Positions 1 through 8,013 of a stretch of DNA of 64,000 nucleotides are shown piece by piece. The notes under the pieces were generated by a model. The model was not told the DNA's origin, made no database searches, and worked only from the letters and a program-made list of their open reading frames with translations. Made by a program: the position numbers and the translations under genes. Source of the stretch: Kiloniellaceae bacterium (GTDB lineage: Bacteria; Pseudomonadota; Alphaproteobacteria; Kiloniellales; Kiloniellaceae). The stretch's first letter is position 1; every line of letters starts with the position of its first letter. The DNA lies in contig JAJFGK010000139.1 of NCBI GenBank assembly GCA_021776195.1, positions 13,755 to 77,754 on the forward strand, written 5' to 3'.

Positions 1-49
1 TGATCGCGGCCTCGTCGGCCGGCAGGGCCTCGCGGATGTCAAAGTCCAT
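1..49 (-). CDS. Partial GNAT-type N-acetyltransferase (N-terminus only)
   Basis: Sixteen complete N-terminal codons run off the left edge of the window. The ATG at 49-47 is preceded by a GAGAG ribosome-binding site on the minus strand. The peptide begins MDFDIREALPADEAAI, the typical first strand and turn of GNAT acetyltransferases (x-IR-x-A-x-P-x-D-x-x-x-I). It is divergent from the SH3 gene, with about 180 bp between the two starts as a shared promoter region. The family call rests on this short opening motif alone, so the substrate cannot be guessed. Confidence 0.5.
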   Translation of the reverse strand, partial: MDFDIREALPADEAAI

Positions 50-227
50 GATCTCTCGCCCTCTTGCGGATCCGACAGGCCAGGATCTTGACCCGGCCTG
101 CCGATTCGGCACAGTCCGTCGCTGCCGGCGGCTGGTGACTGGAATTGCCCTTGGTGGGTCCGGCTGGGCGGTGGCGGCTCGGCGGCAAAGCAACTAGTCT
201 GGGCGGGTGCTTCCCCGGAGGGTATCG

Positions 228-1370
228 ATGGCGCTTCGATCTGTTGGCGGTTTCCTGGCGCCGCTCCTGGTGATGGCCGCACTGGCCCTGTCCGGCGTGC
301 TGTCCAGCGTTGCCGTCGCGCAGGGGGACCTGGGCGAACACCGGGTAACCGTGAGCAGTCTGAACGTCCGCTCGGGTCCCGGACCGAACTTTCCGGTGCA
401 GAAGACCGTCAAGCTCGGCGAGCGCGCGGTGGTGACCGCGAGGCAGAACGGCTGGGCGCGGATATCGCCGCTCGAGGCCGCGCCGCTGTGGGTTGCCGGC
501 CGGTTCCTGGAGTCCGACAGCCGGCCCCTCACCGCGCCCCTGGTGCCGGTCGAAACCGTGGCCCTGGCACCGGCGGCGCCCAGCGAGATTCCCGGCACGG
601 CGGCGGGCGCCCTGGACTCCGAGGCGAACCTGGTCGAGAGCCCAACGGAGGCCACAACGGAGAATGTGGCGGAGACCGCAGCGGCCACGCAAGCCACCGC
701 GGTTCCGCCGGAGGACCCGGCGTCGCCGGAGACAGTCTCTTCCCAGGAACCGGCCAATGACCTGGATCGGCCATATGACCTGCGCGGCTTCGCCCTCGGC
801 ATGTCGCTGAACGCCTTCAAGATCACGATCCACCCCGACGCGGCGCGTCTCCCAGACACCCTGGTTCTCTGCAGCAACGACCGTCAGGTCCCCGCCGACG
901 TGACCTTGCCGAGCCCGCCGGAGAACGCCGAGGCGCTGGGCCTGGTGCGTTGCCGCCACGCCCACCGCGTCGTGGCCGATGGCCAGGAAGCCGAAGCGGG
1001 CGCCTCGCGCTTCGCGGACTCGCCACTTCTGCTGGCCGATGTAGCGATGACTCCCTTCTTTCATTTCATCAGGGATGACAACGGTGTAGCACGCCTTTTT
1101 GGCATCTTTCTGCACGCCGAGACGCGGTATTTCGACCCGCTTCTGACGGCGCTGTCGCACCGCCTCGGCCCGCCCATCTCGGAGCGCGCCGACAGCATCG
1201 AGGAGGCCAACGGCCAGATCCTGGAGAACCGCGAGGTGACCTGGACCAACGGGCACAGCATCGCCCAGCTCAACCGTTACTGGGCGGACGGCGAGACCCT
1301 CTCCCTGGAGTACACCCACTCCGGCCTCGGCGAGCTTTTCGTGACCCGCTACAGTGCCGTCGCGGAGTAG
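228..1370 (+). CDS. Exported SH3-domain protein
   Basis: The protein has 380 residues. The ATG at 228 is chosen over a GTG at 207 because it follows a GGAG site and starts directly with a signal peptide (MALRSVGG, a hydrophobic run, then an SSVAVAQG-like cleavage region). Residues about 40-100 form a bacterial SH3 (SH3_3) domain with the characteristic SLNVRSGPGPNF motif and a WV-x-GRFL end. A long Pro/Ala/Glu/Thr-rich linker (about 100-180) separates it from a C-terminal domain I do not recognise. Such SH3 domains usually bind cell-wall peptides, so a periplasmic or envelope role is inferred. It stands alone: the gene downstream is convergent. Confidence 0.8.
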   Translation: MALRSVGGFLAPLLVMAALALSGVLSSVAVAQGDLGEHRVTVSSLNVRSGPGPNFPVQKTVKLGERAVVTARQNGWARISPLEAAPLWVAGRFLESDSRPLTAPLVPVETVALAPAAPSEIPGTAAGALDSEANLVESPTEATTENVAETAAATQATAVPPEDPASPETVSSQEPANDLDRPYDLRGFALGMSLNAFKITIHPDAARLPDTLVLCSNDRQVPADVTLPSPPENAEALGLVRCRHAHRVVADGQEAEAGASRFADSPLLLADVAMTPFFHFIRDDNGVARLFGIFLHAETRYFDPLLTALSHRLGPPISERADSIEEANGQILENREVTWTNGHSIAQLNRYWADGETLSLEYTHSGLGELFVTRYSAVAE

Positions 1371-1533
1371 AAAGCGGTTATCGGTCTGGGCCTTCTTGTT
1401 AGGCCCTCACTCGCCCCCGGGTCGCGGCCAGGGGCAGGCTAACGCGGGCTATCCTGGCTTACGCCGCGGCCGCGCCCTTGCGCTTTGTCCGCCGGCAGGC
1501 GGCGGATATCTCGCGGTGTCTGGTACGACGATC

Positions 1534-2760
1534 TCAACAGAGGCCCCAGGGCAGGATCTGGTCCCAGTCGGGGTCGCCCTGGGCGCGGGCCAGTTGACGG
1601 TAGTTGTTGTGAAAGCTGTCGCGCTCGACCGCGCAGTGCTGCAGGTGGCGCGGACCGGCGGCCGGGTCGAACTGACTGCGGCCATGGAGCACCCGCTGGT
1701 TGTCGGTGACCACGGCATCGCCCGGCTGGAGGCGCAGGCGCATCCACTGATCCGGGTCGTAGAGCACCCGCGCGAGACCGGCGAGCGCGTCGTAGGCCGG
1801 CTCGATCAGCGCCTCCGGCAGGTCGAGCGGCGGCAGCGAGCGGTCGGAAAAGCGAAATCCGACCACATGGCCCTCGTCGTCGCAGGTGATGACCTGGCCC
1901 AGGCTGCGCCACTCGTCGCCATTGGGCACGCTGGCGCGGAAACTCAGCCGGTGGGTCGAGAGAAAGGTAAAGGCGTCCGGGTCTTCCCGGCGCAGGCGCT
2001 CGGCCACGGCGAAGCCATCGACCAGCAGGGTATCGCCGCCGGCCTCCTGGGCGATCAGGCAGTGCAGGCAGACCAGGCCGGTGACCGAGGTGCGCCAGCA
2101 GGTATCGGTATGGGGCGCCAGAAAGTGCGACAGGCGGGTCGAGACCCCGACCGCCGGGTCGGAGCGCACATTTTCGATGCGGCGGTCCTCTGCGCAATCG
2201 CTGTAGAGCGAGAGACGGGCCAGACCGAAGAGCCCGGCCAGTTCGGCCACCTCGCCCTCGCGCGGCGGCACGTTGCGGAGAAAGACGAAGCCGTGATCGA
2301 GCAATCGGCGGTGCAGGTCGAGGCGCCCCCCGTCGCTCGCCCCGGCCTCGGCATAGTCCATCTCTGGCGGACCGGCGGCCAGCCGGCCGTCCCACAGCAC
2401 CAAGGGCCGGCGCCGTTTCGCGCGTTCCCGGGGCGAGGGGCAGTGGCCGCGCAGCCACGCAGCCTCGAAGCGAGACGCCGCCTCGCCAGGCGCCCAGGTG
2501 ATCGCGAGGCCGCCGTCCGGCGTCAGGGCCACCGCGGCTGGCGACAATTGGCTGGAAGGCTCGGGCAGGCGAAAATCGCCATCGCCTCGGGCGTCGTCGG
2601 CGAAACTCGGGAAGGCCCGGGCGTGGCGCAGCCAACCGTAGGCAAAGCGGCTCTCGTGCCCGTCGCCCCAGCGCACCAGCAAATGGCCCTCGCCTGGCTC
2701 GGCCGCGGCGATCGTCACCGAAGCGCCTGGCCCGTCATTGTGTTTTGCCTGCTGCCCCAT
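1534..2760 (-). CDS. Gamma-butyrobetaine hydroxylase-like Fe(II)/2-oxoglutarate dioxygenase
   Basis: A 408-residue protein with the two-part layout of gamma-butyrobetaine/trimethyllysine dioxygenases: an N-terminal DUF971-like domain (about 15-115, with F-x-YGWLRHA) and a TauD/TfdA catalytic domain (about 140-395). The iron triad is visible: H217 and D219 in APHTDT, and distal H359 in RVLHGRSQF, with an Arg-rich 2-oxoglutarate region after it. Family members hydroxylate gamma-butyrobetaine to L-carnitine or trimethyllysine in the carnitine route. The true substrate is inferred only, but choline/carnitine-type enzymes elsewhere in the window (betA, the Rieske oxygenase) make a quaternary-amine substrate plausible. 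The ATG at 2760 follows GGAGCGGG. Confidence 0.85.
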   Translation of the reverse strand: MGQQAKHNDGPGASVTIAAAEPGEGHLLVRWGDGHESRFAYGWLRHARAFPSFADDARGDGDFRLPEPSSQLSPAAVALTPDGGLAITWAPGEAASRFEAAWLRGHCPSPRERAKRRRPLVLWDGRLAAGPPEMDYAEAGASDGGRLDLHRRLLDHGFVFLRNVPPREGEVAELAGLFGLARLSLYSDCAEDRRIENVRSDPAVGVSTRLSHFLAPHTDTCWRTSVTGLVCLHCLIAQEAGGDTLLVDGFAVAERLRREDPDAFTFLSTHRLSFRASVPNGDEWRSLGQVITCDDEGHVVGFRFSDRSLPPLDLPEALIEPAYDALAGLARVLYDPDQWMRLRLQPGDAVVTDNQRVLHGRSQFDPAAGPRHLQHCAVERDSFHNNYRQLARAQGDPDWDQILPWGLC

Positions 2761-2851
2761 GGCGACCCGCTCCGGCTGTTTGGCCTGATCCAGAGGTCAG
2801 CATAACCGGACGGACCTCGTCGTCCTAGGGTACGAACGCGATGTGTAGCCA

Positions 2852-2914
2852 CCGCGTGTCCTCCCGGACGAGGCGAAGCCTTGAGCCGGGATCTCGTCGG
2901 GGAGGACACCGCGG
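2852..2914. repeat. Intergenic palindromic element (hairpin)
   Basis: Left arm CCGCGTGTCCTCCC (2852-2865) pairs with GGGAGGACACCGCGG (2900-2914) with a single bulge. The loop carries the words CGGGATCTCG and CCCGGACGAGG that recur in the other intergenic palindromes of this window. It lies between the dioxygenase start and the aldehyde dehydrogenase remnant. Confidence 0.6.
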
Positions 2915-3011
2915 CCCGAGACCCCGCCTGGCAAAATTGCCGACCGGCGAAATTCGCGCTAAAGGACCGGCGCGAAGTTTCACCCGGCAACAGTCAACAA
3001 GAGCCTCCAGC

Positions 3012-3245
3012 ATGTTCATCGACGGTACCTGGGGGAGCGCGAGCCCCCTGCCCCGCTTCGCGGTCTTCAATCCGGCCGACGGCGCCACCATCAACGAACT
3101 GCCCGACGCCGGGGCCGCCGGGGCCGCCGGAGCCATCGCCGCCGCGCCCTTCGGCCGCATGAAGGACAGCGGCCTGGGCCGCAAGGGTGGCCAGGAGGGG
3201 ATCGCGGAGTACCTCGAGACCAAGCTCGGCGGTTTTGCCATATGA
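3012..3245 (+). pseudogene. Internally deleted aldehyde dehydrogenase remnant (77 codons, frame intact)
   Basis: The 77 codons join the two ends of an NAD(P)-dependent aldehyde dehydrogenase of the succinate-semialdehyde type. Residues 1-45 match the N-terminus (M-FIDG-x-W, FNPADGATI-x-E, PDAG, AIAAA). Residues 46-77 match the extreme C-terminus (PFGRMKDSGLGRKGGQEG, EYLETK). Roughly 400 residues, including the Rossmann domain and the catalytic Glu and Cys, are missing, so it cannot be an active dehydrogenase. The reading frame survives to a TGA that overlaps the ATG of the next gene (ATGA), which suggests that the leftover ORF may still support translational coupling. It could also be a retained micro-protein; nothing shows whether it is translated. 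Confidence 0.75.
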
Positions 3246-4102
3246 CCTTCGACCCCGAGGTCCTGCGGGCCCACCCGATCCCCGTCGCCGAACAACGGCT
3301 GACCGCCCGGGACTGCATTCTCTATGCGCTGAGTCTGGGCGTCGGCCATGACCCGCTCGACCCTTCGGACCTGCGTTTCGTCTACGAGGCCGATCTGCTG
3401 GCCCATCCCATGATGGCCAACGTGCTTGGCTATCCGGGATTCTGGCTGAAGCATCCGGGGACCGGCGTCACCTGGCAGCAGTTGCTGCACGGCGAGCAGC
3501 GCGTCACCCTGCACCGGCGCCTGCCGACCGAAGGCGAGTTGATCGGCCGGACCGAGGTGACCGCGGTGATCGACAAGGGGCCCGGCAAGGGCGCCTTTAT
3601 CCATAGCGAACGGCGCGTGACCCTGGCCGGCAGCGGCGAGCCGGTCTGCAGCATCCAGCAGAACGCGGTCTGCCGCGCCGATGGCGGCCAGGGCGGTTTC
3701 GGCGACGCGCCGGCCTATGGCGGCCCGCTGCCCGACCGGGCGCCGGACGCGACCTGCGATCTGCCGACCCTGCCCCAGGCCGCCCTGCTCTACCGCCTGA
3801 ACGGCGACGAGAACCCGCTGCACGCCGATCCGGCGGTGGCCGCCGAGGCCGGCTTCGAGCGGCCGATCCTGCACGGCCTTTGCACCTTCGGCGTGGTCGG
3901 CCATGCGCTGTTGCGGACCGTCTGCGACGGCGACCCGGCGCGCTTCGGCGCCATGGCCGCGCGCTTTTCGGCCCCGGTCTACCCCGGCGAGACCCTGCGC
4001 AGCGAGATCTGGCGCGAGGCCGGCCACGTCGCCTTTCGCGCCCGGGCCGTCGAGCGCGACCTGGTGGTCCTGACCAACGGCCGGCTCGACCTGGCGGGGT
4101 GA
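3242..4102 (+). CDS. MaoC-like (R)-2-enoyl-CoA hydratase (hydratase 2)
   Basis: A 286-residue protein with two hot-dog folds. The C-terminal half carries the hydratase-2 signature: YRLNGDENPLHAD followed by GF-x-x-PILHGLCTFG (about residues 179-217), where the Asp and His form the catalytic dyad. The N-terminal half (1-150) is the pseudo-hot-dog found in peroxisomal MFE-2 hydratases. It should hydrate trans-2-enoyl-CoA to (3R)-hydroxyacyl-CoA in beta-oxidation or a related CoA pathway. Its ATG overlaps the stop of the aldehyde dehydrogenase remnant by four bases, implying the two were once a coupled pair. Confidence 0.88.
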   Translation: MTFDPEVLRAHPIPVAEQRLTARDCILYALSLGVGHDPLDPSDLRFVYEADLLAHPMMANVLGYPGFWLKHPGTGVTWQQLLHGEQRVTLHRRLPTEGELIGRTEVTAVIDKGPGKGAFIHSERRVTLAGSGEPVCSIQQNAVCRADGGQGGFGDAPAYGGPLPDRAPDATCDLPTLPQAALLYRLNGDENPLHADPAVAAEAGFERPILHGLCTFGVVGHALLRTVCDGDPARFGAMAARFSAPVYPGETLRSEIWREAGHVAFRARAVERDLVVLTNGRLDLAG

Positions 4103-4121
4103 AGACAGGCCCCTTGGCGTC

Positions 4122-4155
4122 ACCCCGGAATAGGTCAACGACCTTTATCCGGGGT
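4122..4155. repeat. Intergenic hairpin with ACCCCGGA/TCCGGGGT arms
   Basis: Outer arms ACCCCGGA (4122-4129) and TCCGGGGT (4148-4155) enclose an inner AGGT..ACCT pair. It sits just after the hydratase gene and before the serine hydrolase. It has no T-run, so it is better read as a member of the dispersed palindrome family than as a classic terminator. Confidence 0.5.
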
Positions 4156-4298
4156 CTCGTGCCCTAGGACCAATCGGCCCGAGATGCCGGATAAGCTCCT
4201 CACGGGTCTTTCCGGCATGTCGACTCTCTCCTGGCGCCCTCTTGCCCACTCCGGCTTCAAGTCGCAATCTGTCCGCCGCCGCACAGGAGGAACCCGCC

Positions 4299-5450
4299 AT
4301 GGCCGATACCGACCTGACCGCCTATCCCAACCCCGATCTGGCCGTCATTGCCGACAACAAGGCGCGCTGGAACCGGTCGGATTATCGCCGCGAGGGTTTT
4401 CACAACCTCTACCGCAAGGCGCGCTATGCCATCAGCCTGCGTTCCGATGCCGTGCTGCGCCTGGAAAAGAACGTCGACCGGCGTATCGGCATGCGCGAGG
4501 ACGTGCGCCGCCTGACCGGTTCGCGGATCTTTTCCGGCATGGTGGTGGTGCGCGGCCAGGAGGTTCTGCACGAGGCCTATGCGCCCGATTTCGGGCCCGA
4601 CCAGCCCCATTCCATCCAGTCGATCACCAAGACCAACCTGAACTTCATGGTCGGCGGCCTGGTCGCGGCCGGCCAGCTCGACCCGGGCAAGACCGTGGCC
4701 GACTACCTGCCGGAGATCGGCAGCGGCTATGCCGGGGCGACGGTCCAGCAGGTCCTCGACATGGATGTCGCCAACGACTACAGCGAGGACTACACGGACC
4801 CCTTCACTTCCTCCTATCTGCACGAAGCCTTCATGGGTTGGCGCCTGCCGCCGGAGGGCCAGGCGGAGGAGCCGCAGCGCGCCTTTCTCGCCCGCATCGC
4901 CAGCGACGACACCACCAACCGCAGCGGTGCGGCGCTTTACAAGTCGGCCAACTCCGACGTTCTGGCCTGGATCGTCGAGCGGGTCAGCGGCCAGCCGCTG
5001 CGCGAGCACTTTCTGGCCAACGTCGAGGCCGCCGGCTTCGAAGGGGCCTTCCATCTGACCTGCGGGCGCGACGGCGAGCCCTGGGTCAGCGGCGGCGGCT
5101 GCGTCACCGCGCGCGACCTGGCGCGCTACGGGCTGCTCTTCGTGCGCCGCGGCGCCGGCATCGCGGGCCGCCAGGTCGGCAACCCCGACTTCATCGAGGC
5201 GACCCGCAAGCACCCCGGCCCGGTCATGCCGGCACCGCGCGACTGGCTGCACTACAGCAACCAGACCAACACCAACGGACGCTGGATCGGCCATGGCGGC
5301 TACGGCGGCCAGTACCTGCTGGCCGACCTGGAAAGCGGGGTCGTCGGGGTCTTCTTCTCGGTCCTGGAAAACCGCGACGCCCACGACCCCGACCACTCCA
5401 CCGAGGTGATCCGCATGCTGGAGGCGATCGGCGAGATGAGCTTCGATTGA
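4299..5450 (+). CDS. Serine hydrolase, class C beta-lactamase/esterase family
   Basis: The protein has 383 residues. The ATG at 4299 is used because a strong AGGAGG lies 8 bases upstream; in-frame upstream starts lack this. The beta-lactamase-fold motifs are visible: SITK (nucleophile Ser and Lys) after HSIQ, the YKSANSD box (Tyr general base), and HGGYGGQ in place of the KTG/HxG triad. No signal peptide is evident, so it is probably cytoplasmic. Family members are esterases, amidases or peptidases more often than true beta-lactamases; the substrate is unknown. Confidence 0.85.
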   Translation: MADTDLTAYPNPDLAVIADNKARWNRSDYRREGFHNLYRKARYAISLRSDAVLRLEKNVDRRIGMREDVRRLTGSRIFSGMVVVRGQEVLHEAYAPDFGPDQPHSIQSITKTNLNFMVGGLVAAGQLDPGKTVADYLPEIGSGYAGATVQQVLDMDVANDYSEDYTDPFTSSYLHEAFMGWRLPPEGQAEEPQRAFLARIASDDTTNRSGAALYKSANSDVLAWIVERVSGQPLREHFLANVEAAGFEGAFHLTCGRDGEPWVSGGGCVTARDLARYGLLFVRRGAGIAGRQVGNPDFIEATRKHPGPVMPAPRDWLHYSNQTNTNGRWIGHGGYGGQYLLADLESGVVGVFFSVLENRDAHDPDHSTEVIRMLEAIGEMSFD

Positions 5451-5464
5451 CCGAAGGAACCGGC

Positions 5465-5590
5465 ATGACCCCGACACTGAAACGGGCCCAGGAAATCCCG
5501 CGCGCCACGCCGGATGGACCCGGCAGCGATGCCGTCCGGCGCATTGCCGTCGCCGTGGTCGATGGCCTTGGTGGAGTCGGGCTGCCCTAG
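5465..5590 (+). CDS. Possible 41-residue ORF downstream of the serine hydrolase
   Basis: A short ORF starts 14 bases after the serine hydrolase stop, behind a GAAGGAA site, and ends convergently on the TadG-like gene. The peptide begins MTPTLKRAQEIPRATPDG and matches no family I know. It could be a genuine small protein or the start of a truncated gene. Confidence 0.2.
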   Translation: MTPTLKRAQEIPRATPDGPGSDAVRRIAVAVVDGLGGVGLP

Positions 5591-7140
5591 TCGACCAAAC
5601 GCACGACCGGTCCAAGCCCGTTACCTGTCGGCCCCTCGCCAGTGCCGGGCGGGCAAGAGGTGAGGTCATTGTTGCTGCCGAAATCTATCTGTCCAAGCGC
5701 CTGAATAGTCACGCCTTTGAAAATGCTGTCTGTCTGCACATTAATTGCGGGTGTCGAGAGGACGTATGATGACACAAAATGCGTGTTGCTGATTTTAGTC
5801 GATGATCCGATGTCCACCAAACCCTGGGCATAGACCGCAACGTTGATACCACTGGGGTCGCAGGCGATACCGCCCATTTCGGCATCGCTGCCGATCTTCA
5901 GCAGGTTCCGCGAGGCAAGAACCGTATTCGTAACCGCCGTGGCGTTCGGCAAGCCTTTTACGTCAATCTCGTCCGTGGCAAGCAAGATAGAATGGGAGAT
6001 CTCCGCGCCATCGGCGACGACGATTTTCTTGGCCCGAATTGCAAAGTCCTGGTGCACGGTTCCGTCATCCTTGATCGTCACGGTTTGTCCGGGCAAATCG
6101 TAAAGCGTCCCGGAAACCGGCACCTCGGTTAGTATTGGCCAGGTGGTCGACGTGGTCGTGATGTTCGGATTGGCGAAGGCATCGAAGTCGAAACCGTCGA
6201 CAGACCATATGGGTGCGCCCGGCGGGAATCCGGCCTCCACGGCATCGATGAAATCCACTGTTTGGGTGGCCAGTTCCAGCGTTTCGGTGCCGACGACCTG
6301 CGCATCCTGAAAGCCGGGGTTAGGTCCGCCCTGTTCTTCGAAATCGCTGGCGTCCGGCGTCTTGACTTGAACGCCAGGATCTTGCGTGCCCTGACCACAG
6401 CCCTCGTTCGGCCCCTGAAAGCAATCGCTTGTCTGAACACGCACGCCCAATTCGCCGTACACACAGATATCGTCTATCAGGGTGTTGTTGGAATCGAACG
6501 TGACAAGACCGCCCGCCATAATCCCGCTCTGGAAGCAGTCCAGCGTGCTGCTGTCGTTCCAGGCGATAGCGCTGGTGTTGACATTCATTGAGGTCACTCC
6601 CACCGCGCCGGCCAGGAAGGTGGTGATCGGGTTGTCGTTGGCGGTCGAGCGGCGGGCGCTCACCTGGACGGCGTTCAGCGGCAGGGCGGTCGGGACCGGG
6701 TCGAACTTGGGCGTGTTGGCGGGGTTCCAGTTCCCCGGCACGACATCGGGGCAGGCACCGCCGCCGACAACCTGGCCTGTCCCAGGGTCGTAGGTGCCGC
6801 AGGTCGTGTCCAGGATTTCGCCATGTCCCGCGACCGATAGGTTCTTGTAGGCGAAAGCGACCGCCTCGGTGCGGTAGTCATCGTTGTCGGGCGTGCCGTT
6901 CTTGTCCGCATCGACCAGGGTGGCGGCGCCGGCCAGGGCGCCGGAACTGGCCGCCACCTGCAGGCGGTTTCGCTCGACCATGGCGAAGGGCAGGTCGATG
7001 GCGAGCGCCATGACCGGAATGAAAATCAAGAGGCCGAGCGCGAACCATACGGCAATGGCGCCGTCCCTGTCGCGTAACAGACTCCGAAGCAGCGGTGCGA
7101 CCGCCTTCGCGGGCCAAATCGAATTGTTCCTCTTGAACAA
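5587..7140 (-). CDS. TadG-like pilus assembly/surface protein
   Basis: About 517 residues. After a short basic cytoplasmic stretch comes the TadE/TadG N-terminal segment (RDRDGAIAVWFALG, then a hydrophobic helix), followed by a long extracytoplasmic region rich in Asn, Thr, Asp and Val. Paired Cys (for example TTCGTYDPG, GGACPD, SDCFQG, GGIACDP) suggest disulfides. The C-terminus has repeated short beta-strand-like turns (TDEIDVKG, ASRNLLKIGSD, AQGLVDIGSS, ALGQIDFGSN). I chose a TTG at 7140 because GAAGGAAG precedes it; an ATG at 7263 is the alternative. The frame opens as far as a TTG at 7383, but that lies at the predicted transcription start. No other tad gene is in the window. Confidence 0.7.
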   Translation of the reverse strand: MFKRNNSIWPAKAVAPLLRSLLRDRDGAIAVWFALGLLIFIPVMALAIDLPFAMVERNRLQVAASSGALAGAATLVDADKNGTPDNDDYRTEAVAFAYKNLSVAGHGEILDTTCGTYDPGTGQVVGGGACPDVVPGNWNPANTPKFDPVPTALPLNAVQVSARRSTANDNPITTFLAGAVGVTSMNVNTSAIAWNDSSTLDCFQSGIMAGGLVTFDSNNTLIDDICVYGELGVRVQTSDCFQGPNEGCGQGTQDPGVQVKTPDASDFEEQGGPNPGFQDAQVVGTETLELATQTVDFIDAVEAGFPPGAPIWSVDGFDFDAFANPNITTTSTTWPILTEVPVSGTLYDLPGQTVTIKDDGTVHQDFAIRAKKIVVADGAEISHSILLATDEIDVKGLPNATAVTNTVLASRNLLKIGSDAEMGGIACDPSGINVAVYAQGLVDIGSSTKISNTHFVSSYVLSTPAINVQTDSIFKGVTIQALGQIDFGSNNDLTSCPPGTGEGPTGNGLGPVVRLVD

Positions 7141-7386
7141 TTGCCGCTTCCTTCGTCTATCTTCCCGCAAAGAAGACTGCTCCCTTAGAGGCTGCCCTTG
7201 CGCCAGGTCTCTCAACCAAAATAGTCGTGCGCCAACCACTCTGAACCGCCGGCCTAACTTCATTGCCGCTCGGCTTGTCGGCTTTTTTGGCCGGCCGGCC
7301 CGATCCTTTTTCGGTCCAAGGCGCCATAAAGACATAAAAACAACGAATTGGATAGAGGCCTTCAGACGTCTATCGGATAACAAGTA

Positions 7387-7415
7387 ATTGTATCAAATAC
7401 GCAACAATTCGTCAA
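7387..7415 (-). promoter_or_regulatory. Near-consensus sigma-70 promoter of the TadG-like gene
   Basis: On the minus strand, TTGACG (7415-7410) is separated by exactly 17 bases from TACAAT (7392-7387). This is one of the closest matches to the housekeeping consensus in the window. It sits in an unusually AT-rich stretch (about 7310-7440). Predicted transcription starts near 7380, giving a 5' leader of roughly 240 bases to the TTG start or 120 to the alternative ATG. Confidence 0.6.
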
Positions 7416-7491
7416 TCAATGTTCCAAAGAGGCAAGTCTAGGGCGATAGTGACCGGCCCCCTTTGTGAGTCCTTCTCCTTAACGGCCAGCT

Positions 7492-7911
7492 CTACCGCGC
7501 CCTCCGCCAGGCGAAGATCGCGCCTGCCACGATGACGACCGCGGCGACCTGCGCGCTGATCACGGCGGGCCAGATGCGCAGGAAAGCGGGATCGAGGTAC
7601 TTCTGAGGCCCAAAGGATATCAGAGCCGTCAACGCGAAAAGCACGGCCAGCGATGTGCCATGGCGCGCGCCATGACGCAGGAGATAGAGCGCGGCCGCGC
7701 CGATTGCCAGGGAGGCGCCGAGGAATGGTCCGAGCGCGAAGAGCGGCACCTCGATTGGCGGATGGGGCGCCGTGCGCGAAAAGAGCGCCAGCAGCATCAC
7801 GGCCGTGAGCACCAGAAGAACCAGAACTGCCGCCGCCGTAGAATTTTTTGGCGCGGGGTCGTTTGGTGCGGGGTTGTTTGGCCGGGACGTTACCATTTCG
7901 GATTTCGACAT
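7492..7911 (-). CDS. Small integral membrane protein of unknown function
   Basis: A 139-residue protein; the start (MSKSEM) follows AGGAGA with 6-base spacing. A Pro/Asn-rich N-terminus (RPNNPAPNDPAPKN) precedes about four predicted membrane helices: VLVLLVLTAVMLLAL, the LFALGPFLGASLAIGAAAL segment, SLAVLFALTALISF and the final VAAVVIVAGAIFAW. No family is recognised. It is divergent from a TetR regulator, with two shared palindromes between the starts, so it is probably the regulated target. Confidence 0.65.
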   Translation of the reverse strand: MSKSEMVTSRPNNPAPNDPAPKNSTAAAVLVLLVLTAVMLLALFSRTAPHPPIEVPLFALGPFLGASLAIGAAALYLLRHGARHGTSLAVLFALTALISFGPQKYLDPAFLRIWPAVISAQVAAVVIVAGAIFAWRRAR

Positions 7912-7933
7912 CGCACTTCTCCTGGTTTGAAAC

Positions 7934-7949
7934 CGTACCATCGGGTACG
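7934..7949. promoter_or_regulatory. Palindromic operator 1 (CGTACC-N4-GGTACG)
   Basis: A perfect 6+4+6 inverted repeat between the divergent membrane-protein and TetR genes. Size and placement are those of a TetR-family operator. Confidence 0.7.
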
Positions 7950-7961
7950 TTTGCAATTATC

Positions 7962-7977
7962 CGTACCCACTGGTACG
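7962..7977. promoter_or_regulatory. Palindromic operator 2 (CGTACC-N4-GGTACG)
   Basis: A second copy with identical arms and a different 4-base core, centred 28 bp from the first (just under three helical turns), suggesting that two regulator dimers bind the divergent promoter. Confidence 0.7.
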
Positions 7978-8013
7978 CTTTCTGTCAAGAGCGGATTATG
8001 AAAGGCGCAGGCT

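Noticed and set aside
7141..7383. Extending the TadG-like gene to the TTG at 7383
   Set aside because: The predicted -10 box is at 7387-7392, so transcription would start at or after this codon; no ribosome-binding site precedes it.
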